Of a stretch of DNA of 35,466 bases, positions 9,240-17,425 are shown piece by piece. A model generated the notes under the pieces. It was given only the letters and a program-made list of their open reading frames with translations, had not been told where the DNA came from and searched no databases. Where the stretch lies: assembly GCF_019345525.1 (NCBI RefSeq), contig NZ_JAHKRA010000025.1, positions 1 through 35,466 on the forward strand, read 5' to 3'. A program made the position numbers and the translations under genes. The DNA is from Flavobacterium sp. NKUCC04_CG (lineage in GTDB: Bacteria > Bacteroidota > Bacteroidia > Flavobacteriales > Flavobacteriaceae). The first letter of the stretch is position 1. Each line of letters opens with the position of its first letter.

Positions 9240-10202
9240 CTATTTCCGAGAATAATTATACCGAAAACTTGAGGGTGTCGTCCCTACAAAATGTTTAAAA
9301 TGTTTGTGAAACGACGATTTTGAATTATAGCCACATTCGTAAATGACCGACTCGATTTTAAAAAGATAATCTTGTTTAATCAACAATTCCTTCGCATAAT
9401 TGATTCGATATTCCGCCAACAGCAAATAAAAATTTTTATCCATGTCTTTATTGATGATTGTGGACAATAGAGGCTTGGGTATTGCAATCTCTTGAGAGAG
9501 TTGCTCAAAGTCAAAGGAAGAACTTAGGAATTGGTCACTATGAGTAAAGTAATACTCAATTTTCTCGATCAATTCGAGATTGGTTTTGGGCTGTAATGGT
9601 ATACACTGCGGCTGATTATCTGTTGAAGTTGCTTCTGCAAACGTTGTTTTATCGTCAATCAATATTTTAATAAGAACAGCCAGCACACTAAATAATAAGG
9701 CCACTAAAGCGAAAACTGGATTAAAGATATCAGGTAAGCCCCACCACTTTTGAACTACAATCAGACTCAAAGTTACCGCTAACAAAGACAAAAAAACAAC
9801 CGCAAACAACAACCAAATTTGGTTGGGTTTTCGCTTTTCATTTTTTAACAATTTCCAAAAAAACACACTGTGGGCACTTAGCGAAACAGCGCTAATAGCA
9901 GCCAAAAAACCCAGTGGCTCCCGTTCAGGATCATTGTATAAAAACAAGATAAGAACTAAAAAAGGAATGCCTTGAAGCCATAATATGGATTTAGAGATTT
10001 CGCGATTCGAAATCTTAAATGCAATACTCAAAAAGAAAGGTCCGTAAAGCAATCCCAGATGCGCGTGATTATCCATACTGACTAGAAGCAAGTGGAGCAC
10101 TACAATCCACAGCACTAGTCTAAAATAATTAGAAACGGCAACGGTCTGATTCGATTCGTCTTTAAAAAAAAATATCTTCTTTAAACAGTAAACAGCTGTC
10201 AT
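9240..10202 (-). CDS. Membrane-anchored AraC-family transcriptional regulator (six predicted helices)
   Basis: A 320-residue protein with about six hydrophobic segments in its N-terminal half, then a cytoplasmic linker and a C-terminal AraC-type double helix-turn-helix. Typical motifs there are YRINYAKELL, IESVIYECGYNSKSSF and HFKHFVGTTPSSFR. It probably senses a membrane or envelope signal and regulates transcription directly; ligand and targets are unknown. The frame could start at 10256, but a TAnnTTTG box at 10254-10261 overlaps that codon. I therefore place the start at the ATG at 10202, giving a leader of about 45 bases. It follows the TPR-containing AraC-type gene on the same strand after a 170-base gap and may be partly co-transcribed with it. 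Confidence 0.85.
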   Translation of the reverse strand: MTAVYCLKKIFFFKDESNQTVAVSNYFRLVLWIVVLHLLLVSMDNHAHLGLLYGPFFLSIAFKISNREISKSILWLQGIPFLVLILFLYNDPEREPLGFLAAISAVSLSAHSVFFWKLLKNEKRKPNQIWLLFAVVFLSLLAVTLSLIVVQKWWGLPDIFNPVFALVALLFSVLAVLIKILIDDKTTFAEATSTDNQPQCIPLQPKTNLELIEKIEYYFTHSDQFLSSSFDFEQLSQEIAIPKPLLSTIINKDMDKNFYLLLAEYRINYAKELLIKQDYLFKIESVIYECGYNSKSSFHKHFKHFVGTTPSSFRYNYSRK

Positions 10203-10253
10203 TCGATTTAAAACGGTTAAGCTTGTACAGTTAGCACAACTATGGTTAGAGCG

Positions 10254-10261
10254 CAAAAATA
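10254..10261 (-). promoter_or_regulatory. Putative -7 box of the AraC-type gene; decides its start
   Basis: The minus-strand sequence TATTTTTG matches TAnnTTTG. The predicted transcription start, near 10249-10250, lies downstream of the alternative ATG at 10256. This favours translation from 10202. Confidence 0.45.
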
Positions 10262-10372
10262 CAGTTTATAATAAGCTATACGAGGGCTTGTCTAGTCGTT
10301 TTCACGATTGTAGATATAATCGGGATCGGATTCACCTAGCAAACGTTGGATTAATCGGCGAAGTAAGGAAAA

Positions 10373-11947
10373 TCATTTCTCTAAGTTCTCGAGAAAAACC
10401 GAAGGAGTAATTCCCATATTTTTCTTGAATACCGCAGTGAACTTACTGTGAGTGGAGAAGCCGCATTCTTCTGCGAGGTAACTGATTTTATAATTTTTAT
10501 ATTCGGGTAGGTTTACCATTTTTTGTACGATATATTGAATTCGCAAGCCGCCTATATAATTATTAAAATCCTTATTTCTATGGTTTTTTAAGATTATGGA
10601 TAAGTACTTTGTAGTGGTATCTAATTTCGTCGCTAAAAAAGAAGCAGAAATATTTTTATCCAAATAATCCTCTCCCTTTTCAAAGTTTTCTAAATTCTTT
10701 AGAATTTTTGTTTGCATATTCTTGGAAATAAGCACTTTTTCTACGGTTGGGTCATCCGAAACGGTTGCCTCTCCATTGGATTCTACCGCTACGGCCTTTT
10801 GATTTTGACTCGCTCGTAAATCGGCAATAATTTGATTGAACCTCATGCGGTCTTTCTTTTTTCGCAACTTGTAAAAAATAAAACCTGTCAAAACACATAG
10901 CAACAAAAGTACTATTGCTCCCGCAAACCAATATTGTCTGTATTCCAACTGTTCATTACTGCGAGCGATTTGTGTAAAGATACCGTCTAAAGTTGTTTGA
11001 CTCCTTGCAGTCGTGGATTGATATAGATTATTATGCTTTTCGAGATATACTTCATAATTTTCCAAATCACCGACTTCCTTATAATAATTACTCAGCTCTT
11101 TATATACCTCTAACTTTAGACTAACAAAACCTGAGGAAACCGCGAGTGCTTCTGCTTGTTTAAAATAATCTAAGGCTTTTATATAGTCTTTTCTGTGTTG
11201 GAATATCTTTGCTTTACCGCTAAAAATCAGGCCTCTTAAAACCGATTCCCCCAAGGAGGACTCATCTAAATAAATCAGCGCTTGATTATAATGTTGTTCG
11301 GCAGCATCAAACTGAGCTAACTTGAGGTTGCATTTCCCCAATAGTTCTTCATTGGTTGCTTTATAGTACAGAATATTGGGAGAGGTATCCAAACGCTCAA
11401 AATTTCTAATACTTTCTTCTATATAAAATTTTGCCTTTACAAAATTTCCGCCATCTATTTCGTAATACGCCAATTCTTGATTGACCAATCCGTAGTAAAA
11501 AATCTTTTTCTTTTCACCCTCAACCTTTTGAATAATCTTAATTCCTTTGTCTAAGGCCCGTTTGCCCGATTGCCATAAACCCAAATTTCTATATTGAGTA
11601 GAAAGAAAACCAGCAATTTTAGCTTGCCAATCGTAATCTTTTAAGTCTGAAGCTACCTCATCGGCTTTTAAAGCCAATTTAATAGATTCTTCTTGCTTTC
11701 CCAATTGTTGATATAATGAGGCCGACAACATCAAAGCCTTTAGTTTATGTATAGGAGCCGAACTGTGTTTGTATAGCGAATCCGAAATAGAGAGGGCCTT
11801 GACATAATCTTTTTTCGCCCAATTTACAGCCGTATCAAAATAAATACTATCAAAATTTTGCGCGTTAGTCTCTGCGTTTGTTTGGGCTGTAGTTGCAAAT
11901 GCCGAAAACAGACAAAGAGCGATATAAAGGAGGTATTTTTTTTTCAT
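10373..11947 (-). CDS. TPR-transmembrane-AraC regulator
   Basis: A 524-residue protein with a signal peptide (1 to about 21, ending near TTAQ) and a long TPR-like helical region (about 40-330). One transmembrane helix follows (about 343-365, rich in L/V/I and followed by KLRKKK), then a linker and a C-terminal AraC-type HTH (about 415-520, with LDTTTKYLS and LAEECGFSTHSKFTAVF). This topology puts the TPR sensor in the periplasm and the DNA-binding domain in the cytoplasm, a one-component design common in Flavobacteriia. A TAnnTTTG box lies about 160 bases upstream. It is divergent from the VOC gene and precedes another membrane AraC-type gene. Targets are not evident. Confidence 0.88.
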   Translation of the reverse strand: MKKKYLLYIALCLFSAFATTAQTNAETNAQNFDSIYFDTAVNWAKKDYVKALSISDSLYKHSSAPIHKLKALMLSASLYQQLGKQEESIKLALKADEVASDLKDYDWQAKIAGFLSTQYRNLGLWQSGKRALDKGIKIIQKVEGEKKKIFYYGLVNQELAYYEIDGGNFVKAKFYIEESIRNFERLDTSPNILYYKATNEELLGKCNLKLAQFDAAEQHYNQALIYLDESSLGESVLRGLIFSGKAKIFQHRKDYIKALDYFKQAEALAVSSGFVSLKLEVYKELSNYYKEVGDLENYEVYLEKHNNLYQSTTARSQTTLDGIFTQIARSNEQLEYRQYWFAGAIVLLLLCVLTGFIFYKLRKKKDRMRFNQIIADLRASQNQKAVAVESNGEATVSDDPTVEKVLISKNMQTKILKNLENFEKGEDYLDKNISASFLATKLDTTTKYLSIILKNHRNKDFNNYIGGLRIQYIVQKMVNLPEYKNYKISYLAEECGFSTHSKFTAVFKKNMGITPSVFLENLEK

Positions 11948-12293
11948 TTTTGCATGCTATTTATTGACTCAATAAAGAGACAGTATCTTTTGTCATTTTA
12001 CGCTTTAACTTTTATAAACAAGTAAAACAACAACTCGATTTTAATTGGTGAATAGTAAAAATAAATAACTATTTCCCAAAGAGTATATCCACGTTTTATC
12101 AATAGTCGCAAAAATACATTAAAAAACATACAAAATATTGCCAATGTCCTTTTGCATCCTATTAAGAACTCTTTTAATCATATTTTACAATAGGAATCAC
12201 TTATTTGCTTATAGTCGTATCGATAAAAACGATGATTTACCTTTAAAAAACAGCAATTAGATAGGTAATTTAGTAGTACTAAAAACGCTTATT
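11948..12293. other. Divergent intergenic region, 346 bp
   Basis: AT-rich region between the TPR-AraC gene and the VOC gene. It holds one minus-strand TAnnTTTG box (12109-12116). The plus-strand gene has only an imperfect box (TAATTTAG) shortly before its start. No small gene or strong hairpin is seen. Confidence 0.6.
12109..12116 (-). promoter_or_regulatory. Putative -7 box of the TPR-AraC gene
   Basis: The minus-strand sequence TATTTTTG matches TAnnTTTG. It implies a long leader of about 155 bases, so a nearer promoter that I cannot recognise remains possible. Confidence 0.35.
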
Positions 12294-12965
12294 ATGAAAA
12301 TTAAAACCCTGACTATACTGACCTCAAACTTAAGGGAAACGGAACAGTTTTACTCCGATAAATTAAAATTGACTTTACTGTCTAAATCGGAAACAACGCT
12401 GCATTATCAAGTGGGTTTTTCGACCTTAGTATTTACATATAGCGCAACGAAACCCGCCGTATATCATTATGCCTTTAATATCCCCGCCTCTTTATTGGAT
12501 TCGGCTTTGGTTTGGGCTTCGCAACGATTTAATCTTATAACAAATCCTTCGAATGAACTCATTACCAACTTTGAAAATTGGAATGCCAAAGCCATTTATT
12601 TTTATGATAATCAAGGTAATTTGCTGGAATTAATAGCGCGTTTCGATTTGGAAGACCGCGTGCAAGACCTTGTATTTGACCAGTCAAAAATAGGGAATAT
12701 TAGCGAAATTGGCATTGTTACCGAGGATCCTATCACGTGTGCAGAGCGGTGGATACAAGAGCATTCTTTGACTTATTTTAAAAAAACAGTCCCTACAAAA
12801 GATTTTTTAGCCTTAGGAGACGATGAAGGTCTTTTGATTTTGGTTTCACCCAATAGAACCTGGTACCCGACAACTATAGCGGCTGAAAAAAGCCTTTCAA
12901 AAATTGAGATTAAAACGGCGGGAACAACGATTTTCTTAGAGTCGGAAGTTACAGTCGGTTTTTAA
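12294..12965 (+). CDS. VOC (glyoxalase/dioxygenase fold) family protein
   Basis: A 223-residue cytoplasmic protein with two vicinal-oxygen-chelate-like halves (about 1-115 and 130-223). The first begins with the typical pattern of a beta strand, then LRETEQFYSDKL, and ends with NLLELIAR, containing the usual glutamate ligand. The position that often holds the first metal-binding histidine appears to be Thr (TLTIL). The metal site may therefore be changed, and a lyase or dioxygenase activity cannot be assigned. It stands alone between divergent and convergent neighbours with its own terminator. The substrate is unknown; relatives include glyoxalase, ring-cleaving dioxygenase and antibiotic-binding proteins. 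Confidence 0.82.
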   Translation: MKIKTLTILTSNLRETEQFYSDKLKLTLLSKSETTLHYQVGFSTLVFTYSATKPAVYHYAFNIPASLLDSALVWASQRFNLITNPSNELITNFENWNAKAIYFYDNQGNLLELIARFDLEDRVQDLVFDQSKIGNISEIGIVTEDPITCAERWIQEHSLTYFKKTVPTKDFLALGDDEGLLILVSPNRTWYPTTIAAEKSLSKIEIKTAGTTIFLESEVTVGF

Positions 12966-12982
12966 GAATCGATTGCAACTTC

Positions 12983-13019
12983 CAAAACGAGGCTGTTTTT
13001 TGGAGACAGCCTCGTTTTG
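12983..13019 (+). terminator. Terminator of the VOC gene
   Basis: A 14 bp perfect stem (12983-12996 with 13006-13019) with a 9-base loop is followed by TTTTGC on the plus strand. It lies between two convergent genes. The minus-strand side lacks a T run but may still slow transcription arriving from 13032. Confidence 0.85.
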
Positions 13020-13031
13020 TTTTGCTCTGGA

Positions 13032-14933
13032 TTAATCCAAACTTTGGTAGGTTGAATTTTGAGATTTATATTCCGGCACTATATCTTTTATTTTTTGAAC
13101 GATGATGCAGTTGTTGGGTTTGTCTTGCGTTTGGTCTGCAAACTCGCATAATTGATTGGTCAATTCCACCAAGTATGCAGCATTTTCAGTTCTCACTTGT
13201 GCAATCATTATTTTTTCATGATGGGTTTTTAAAGTATTTTCAGTATCGGCTAAAAGTTCCTCATAAATTTTCTCTCCCGGTCGGAGCCCTGTTATTTCAA
13301 TATTGATATCATCGGGATATTTATAGCCACTAAGGCGAATCATGCGTTTAGCCAATTCGAATATTTTCATAGACTCTCCCATGTCAAAAACAAAAATCTC
13401 ACCACCCTTACCCATAACCGATGCCTCCAAAACCAACTGACAAGCCTCCGGTATGGTCATAAAATATCGGGTAATATCCTTATGAGTCACCGTCAAGGGT
13501 CCTCCCTTTTCAATTTGATTTTTAAACAGCGGTATTACCGATCCATTGGAACCCAAAACATTTCCAAAGCGCGTAATTATAAAACTCGTTTCGGTATTTT
13601 TGTTTATCCCATTAACATAGATTTCAGCAATTCTTTTGCTCGCTCCCATGACATTTGTTGGATTCACAGCTTTATCTGTAGAAATCATCACAAATTTCTT
13701 GACTTTATAATGTACAGAAAGATCGGCAATAATTTTTGTACCTTTAATATTGGTCGTAACCGCTTCATAGGGATTGTATTCCATTAAGGGTACGTGTTTG
13801 TATGCTGCAGCGTGGTAAACAATATCGGGCCTGTACTCGTCAAATAAAACATTCATCCTCTTTTCTGCACGTACATTACCAACGATATACAAGATTCTCT
13901 CTGAAATAGCGCATTCCATACTCTGTTGCAAATCGTATAAAGCCGATTCGGCTTGATCCACTAGAATTAATAATTTAAAATCTTTGCAAGCAAGTTGACG
14001 GGCAATTTCACTACCAATAGATCCGGCTGCCCCAGTAATTAAAACAACCTTATCTTTAATATCTTGATTAACAAGTGGATTCTCGAGTTTTATGGACTCG
14101 CGCCCCAAAAGATCTTCGATTTTTAATTGCTTGATTTGCATACCTGAGTATTTCCCATTTAACCAATCGGTAGGCGGTGGAATAATTTTAATTTCAACCG
14201 GTAGCTCTTCTAATACTTTCGATATTTCATTTAAACGTTCACGGGAAATATTTTGAATTGAAATGACGATATCGTCGATTCTGTGCTTAAGTACAAATTC
14301 TTTGGTAATTACGCGAGGGCATAAAACCAAATGCCCGTTGATTTTCTTTCCAATCTTTTTTGGATTATCGTCAATGAATCCCAAAACCTGTGTATCCAAA
14401 CGCGTATCGTTTTGCAAAGCTTTGATGGTAATAACTCCTGAATCTCCTGACCCGTAAATCAAGACTCGTTTTATTTTTCTACCACCTAAAACATAGACTT
14501 TATAGAAATTGCTGTAAAAAATCCTGGTAGTTACCATAACTACTGAAGTGAGCAGCATGTGTAAAATCAAAACGGAAAAGGACAGTCTCAAGTGAGGTTT
14601 TAGCGCTAATGGCAACAAACCAACTCGCTGTAAGATTGAAATAACCGTTAAGGCTAGAGTTGCGCTAAGGCAAGCTATTAATACGGATTGAGCATCTTTT
14701 AATCCGGTTTGCCTAACAATACCGCGATGGGTTTTAAAAATTAGAAAACTGCCTAAAAAAACCAACATAACAATGGGCAATTTATTACACATATCGTGAA
14801 TATTAAATCGTCCGTAAAAACTATTTAATATAAAGTTAGATATAACATAGCATAACAAAACCAATACTATATCGATACACAAAACAATTCCTCTTGGTGT
14901 ATCTCTTTTTAACCGACTCTTAATTGACTCCAT
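13032..14933 (-). CDS. Membrane nucleotide-sugar 4,6-dehydratase, WbpM/CapD/PglF type
   Basis: A 633-residue inner-membrane enzyme expected to convert a UDP-HexNAc to a 4-keto-6-deoxy sugar for surface polysaccharide or glycoprotein glycans. About four N-terminal helices (16-140) are followed by a first Rossmann region (about 155-250, GSGDSG) and the SDR catalytic domain (about 290-590). That domain has GAAGSIG (301-307), STDKAVNPTN (418-427) and MGASK (429-433). The normal SDR catalytic Tyr is Met429 with Lys433 retained, which is the known signature of the large membrane dehydratases. LRPGEKIYEELL marks the C-terminal part. No glycosyltransferases or flippase genes lie next to it, so it is an orphan here. 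A TAnnTTTG box lies about 80 bases upstream. Confidence 0.93.
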   Translation of the reverse strand: MESIKSRLKRDTPRGIVLCIDIVLVLLCYVISNFILNSFYGRFNIHDMCNKLPIVMLVFLGSFLIFKTHRGIVRQTGLKDAQSVLIACLSATLALTVISILQRVGLLPLALKPHLRLSFSVLILHMLLTSVVMVTTRIFYSNFYKVYVLGGRKIKRVLIYGSGDSGVITIKALQNDTRLDTQVLGFIDDNPKKIGKKINGHLVLCPRVITKEFVLKHRIDDIVISIQNISRERLNEISKVLEELPVEIKIIPPPTDWLNGKYSGMQIKQLKIEDLLGRESIKLENPLVNQDIKDKVVLITGAAGSIGSEIARQLACKDFKLLILVDQAESALYDLQQSMECAISERILYIVGNVRAEKRMNVLFDEYRPDIVYHAAAYKHVPLMEYNPYEAVTTNIKGTKIIADLSVHYKVKKFVMISTDKAVNPTNVMGASKRIAEIYVNGINKNTETSFIITRFGNVLGSNGSVIPLFKNQIEKGGPLTVTHKDITRYFMTIPEACQLVLEASVMGKGGEIFVFDMGESMKIFELAKRMIRLSGYKYPDDINIEITGLRPGEKIYEELLADTENTLKTHHEKIMIAQVRTENAAYLVELTNQLCEFADQTQDKPNNCIIVQKIKDIVPEYKSQNSTYQSLD

Positions 14934-15391
14934 AACACGCTAAACATTTCACCATATAAGCTTCTCACGTAGAACTTTTTTGTGAAAAAGAAATCACTTT
15001 ATTTTCAAAAAAGCAAAGTTAAGAAATTACATATATTTCTTTAAGTTAAAAGACTTATTATATTCATCTATATTCAGATAATCATTATAATTTCTCTGCC
15101 ATTTACGAATCGCGACAATTCATAAATTTTAAACATATATGAAAGCAAATCTATAATAATTATATCATAAATCCACGACTAATTTTTTATCTTTTTCCTG
15201 CTATAAAGTTAATATATTGGTAATCAAATAATTTAAAATAGCATAAAATGAAAAAACAACAAATTGATAACTTTCATAAAGCCCTATTAAGCTGTTAATT
15301 TCGTTATCTGTTTATAGAGAGCTTGCCGTTACATCGTTATTCACTATCATGAATTTAGTTATCCTTTTGGATCGGAAAAGTTTATATACTA
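14934..15391. other. AT-rich intergenic region without a clear gene
   Basis: Apart from the promoter box at 15014-15021, I see no supported gene. A 16-codon frame at 15248-15298 (plus strand, starting MKKQQIDN) lacks a recognisable promoter or Shine-Dalgarno site and is not called. No strong hairpin is seen before the terminator at 15392. Confidence 0.5.
15014..15021 (-). promoter_or_regulatory. Putative -7 box of the dehydratase gene
   Basis: The minus-strand sequence TAACTTTG exactly matches TAnnTTTG. It implies a leader of about 75 bases. No clear TTG at -33. Confidence 0.5.
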
Positions 15392-15431
15392 AAAAACCGC
15401 AATAGATGTTTATAACACCATTGCGGTTTTT
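15392..15431 (-). terminator. Terminator of the DUF2158-like gene
   Basis: A 12 bp outer stem (15392-15403 with 15420-15431) continues as an interrupted inner stem (GATGTT with AACACC, one mismatch). The minus strand continues into TTTTTTAGTATATA. It lies about 60 bases beyond the stop at 15493. Confidence 0.85.
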
Positions 15432-15492
15432 AGTAATTAGGAGTGTAATTCGTTTTATAAAAAACAAATCTGCACTAGTCTATATAGGTTGT

Positions 15493-15657
15493 TTACTTTT
15501 TCTTGACTACGGAAGAGGTCATTAATCTCAATTTTTCAAATACTCTTTTTTCTTCATTGAAATACACCACATTTACTTGATCACCTTTAATTGACTCGAC
15601 GGTCATTTTGGGTCCGCCTGACTTGAGAACTACGATATCGCCTAATTTAATATCCAT
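15493..15657 (-). CDS. Small DUF2158-like protein (54 aa)
   Basis: A 54-residue protein starting MDIKLGDIVVLKSGGPKMTV. The G-D-x-V-x-L-K-S-G-G-P-x-M-T-V core is the hallmark of the DUF2158/YodC family of small beta-barrel-like proteins. The middle has a V-x-V-x-Y-F pattern and the C-terminus is basic (KKK). The molecular function of the family is not known to me. It has its own TAnnTTTG box 27 bases upstream and its own terminator, which supports a genuine short gene. It lies between the dehydratase and the helicase genes and shares a divergent promoter region with the latter. Confidence 0.9.
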   Translation of the reverse strand: MDIKLGDIVVLKSGGPKMTVESIKGDQVNVVYFNEEKRVFEKLRLMTSSVVKKK

Positions 15658-15683
15658 ATATTGTTTAAAAACTTTGATTTATT

Positions 15684-15691
15684 CAAAAATA
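15684..15691 (-). promoter_or_regulatory. Putative -7 box of the DUF2158-like gene
   Basis: The minus-strand sequence TATTTTTG matches TAnnTTTG, giving a leader of about 20 bases. Confidence 0.5.
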
Positions 15692-15917
15692 CATTTTTTT
15701 AAGGTATAAAAAATTGTTTTAACAATTTTTTCAAAATTTACAGCAGATAATGCAATACAAACACTAATTAGACTAAATAAAAACAATATTCACTTTGGAA
15801 AATTATCTTTTTTTCAATGGACAATAAGCCTACTTTTAAGAAGATAAACACTTCTTACTTTAGAACAGAGTACCCATATCGTTGTAAAAAAAGCGGCTTA
15901 CTGCACTTGTAAAAGTA

Positions 15918-15946
15918 TTGTACTACAAATTATTACTTTACCTTTG
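15918..15946 (+). promoter_or_regulatory. Promoter of the DEAD-box helicase: TTG-N18-TACCTTTG
   Basis: TTG at 15918-15920 and TACCTTTG at 15939-15946 form the best two-part Bacteroidota promoter in the window. If the boxes sit at about -33 and -7, transcription starts at about 15950-15952, on the ATG at 15951. The mRNA would then be leaderless. The promoter also rules out the earlier in-frame ATG at 15918. Confidence 0.65.
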
Positions 15947-15950
15947 CGTT

Positions 15951-17258
15951 ATGCAATTGGACACTATAATAAAAAAGCTACAGATTCAAGATTTGAATCC
16001 GATGCAAAAAACAACGTATAAAACCACTCAAAACGATCAAGATGTCGTGCTTTTATCCCCAACGGGATCGGGTAAAACATTAGCATTTCTTTTTCCGGTT
16101 TTACGAAATCTACATGCGGGCACTAAAGGTGTACAGGCATTAATCCTAGTTCCTTCAAGAGAATTGGCGCTTCAAATTGAATTGGTTTTTAAATCGATGG
16201 GGACGGGTTTTAAGATCAACTCCTGTTATGGTGGTCATTCTACCAAGACGGAAGAAAATAATTTTACGGAGCCCCCTAGTGTATTGGTGGGAACTCCGGG
16301 CCGTATTGCTTTTCATGTAGAAAACAGTAGTTTTGACACGAACATCACCACAACGCTGGTTTTAGACGAATTTGACAAAGCGCTCGAAATGGGTTTTCAG
16401 GACGACATATCTTATATTATAGAGCAGCTAACTTCGCTAAAACAGCGTATTTTAACCTCCGCAACCAATTTAGAAAAAATTCCTTCTTTCGCCGGTTTAG
16501 TCAATCATAAGAAGCTTAATTTCTTAGATGACGTAGAGATTAAACCCGATTTAACCTTTAGAAAGGTCGTTACTGATTCGGAATCCAAACTAAATAATTT
16601 ATACAAACTGATTTGTAAGATTGGCAACAAGCGTACCTTAATATTCTGTAATCACCGCGATGCAGTGGATCGCATTAGCGCTATTTTAAGCGACAAGGGA
16701 ATTGCCCGCGAAAGTTTTCACGGTGGTATGCAACAAGACGAGCGCGAGCGTGCCCTATTGAAATTCAGAAATGGCAGTGTACAAATTTTTATAACAACTG
16801 ATTTGGCTGCTAGAGGTCTTGATATTCCCGAGGTCGAAAACATTATTCATTATCAATTACCCGAAAAAGAAAGTGCTTTTACCCATCGTAACGGAAGAAC
16901 CGCTCGAATGAATGCCAAAGGGGTTGTTTATTTGGTTATGGGTGAAAAAGAAGTTTTTGATTTTATCGAAAAGGACCTTCCGATAGAAGACCTAGAGGGT
17001 CGTTTTAAAACACCACCCCCTACTGCTTTTCAAACGGTTTATATAAGCGCAGGAAAAAAGGATAAAGTAAACAAAGTTGATATTGTTGGGTATTTGATGA
17101 AAAAAGGACTTTTAAACAAAGAGGACATCGGTATCATCGAAGTAAAAGACAGTGCTGCCTATGTAGCTGTTAAGCGCGAAAAAGTCGTTCAAATGCTAAA
17201 AACTTTGGCCGATCAAAAGATAAAAAACAAAAAAGTTAAAATGGAAATAGCGTTCTAG
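15951..17258 (+). CDS. DEAD-box RNA helicase, DbpA-like
   Basis: A 435-residue ATP-dependent RNA helicase, probably acting on rRNA during ribosome assembly. Motifs: Q motif near PMQKTT (17-22), Walker A SPTGSGKT (36-43), Ia PSREL (68-72), Ib TPGR (115-118), motif II DEFD (139-142) instead of DEAD, SAT (170-172), then DLAARGLDIP and HRNGRTAR in place of the usual HRIGRTGR. The C-terminal ~75 residues resemble the DbpA RNA-binding domain (VDIVGYLMKKGLL, IGIIEVKDSAAYV), which targets 23S rRNA hairpin 92 in E. coli DbpA. The start at 15951 keeps the Q motif complete and agrees with the promoter. I give no symbol because the motif variants make strict orthology with dbpA uncertain. Confidence 0.93.
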   Translation: MQLDTIIKKLQIQDLNPMQKTTYKTTQNDQDVVLLSPTGSGKTLAFLFPVLRNLHAGTKGVQALILVPSRELALQIELVFKSMGTGFKINSCYGGHSTKTEENNFTEPPSVLVGTPGRIAFHVENSSFDTNITTTLVLDEFDKALEMGFQDDISYIIEQLTSLKQRILTSATNLEKIPSFAGLVNHKKLNFLDDVEIKPDLTFRKVVTDSESKLNNLYKLICKIGNKRTLIFCNHRDAVDRISAILSDKGIARESFHGGMQQDERERALLKFRNGSVQIFITTDLAARGLDIPEVENIIHYQLPEKESAFTHRNGRTARMNAKGVVYLVMGEKEVFDFIEKDLPIEDLEGRFKTPPPTAFQTVYISAGKKDKVNKVDIVGYLMKKGLLNKEDIGIIEVKDSAAYVAVKREKVVQMLKTLADQKIKNKKVKMEIAF

Positions 17259-17291
17259 GGATCTCCTTATTTTAACCAATCTCACCTATTT

Positions 17292-17317
17292 AAAGCCACA
17301 TTTCACGATGTGGCTTT
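17292..17317 (+). terminator. Terminator of the helicase gene
   Basis: A 10 bp stem AAAGCCACAT/ATGTGGCTTT (17292-17301 with 17308-17317) is followed by TTTT on the plus strand. It lies 34 bases after the stop. Confidence 0.93.
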
Positions 17318-17425
17318 TTTTGTACCGTTTCATCTCAAGAAAAAAATCCTTAATTCGTACCGATAAATAATCAAAACATATTGTTAATATTTGTACATTA
17401 GTTAACTATTTTAAACTAACTGGAT

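Noticed and set aside
9240..17258. Genomic island or mobile element around the regulator and polysaccharide genes
   Set aside because: No integrase, transposase, tRNA target, direct repeats or clear base-composition break were seen.
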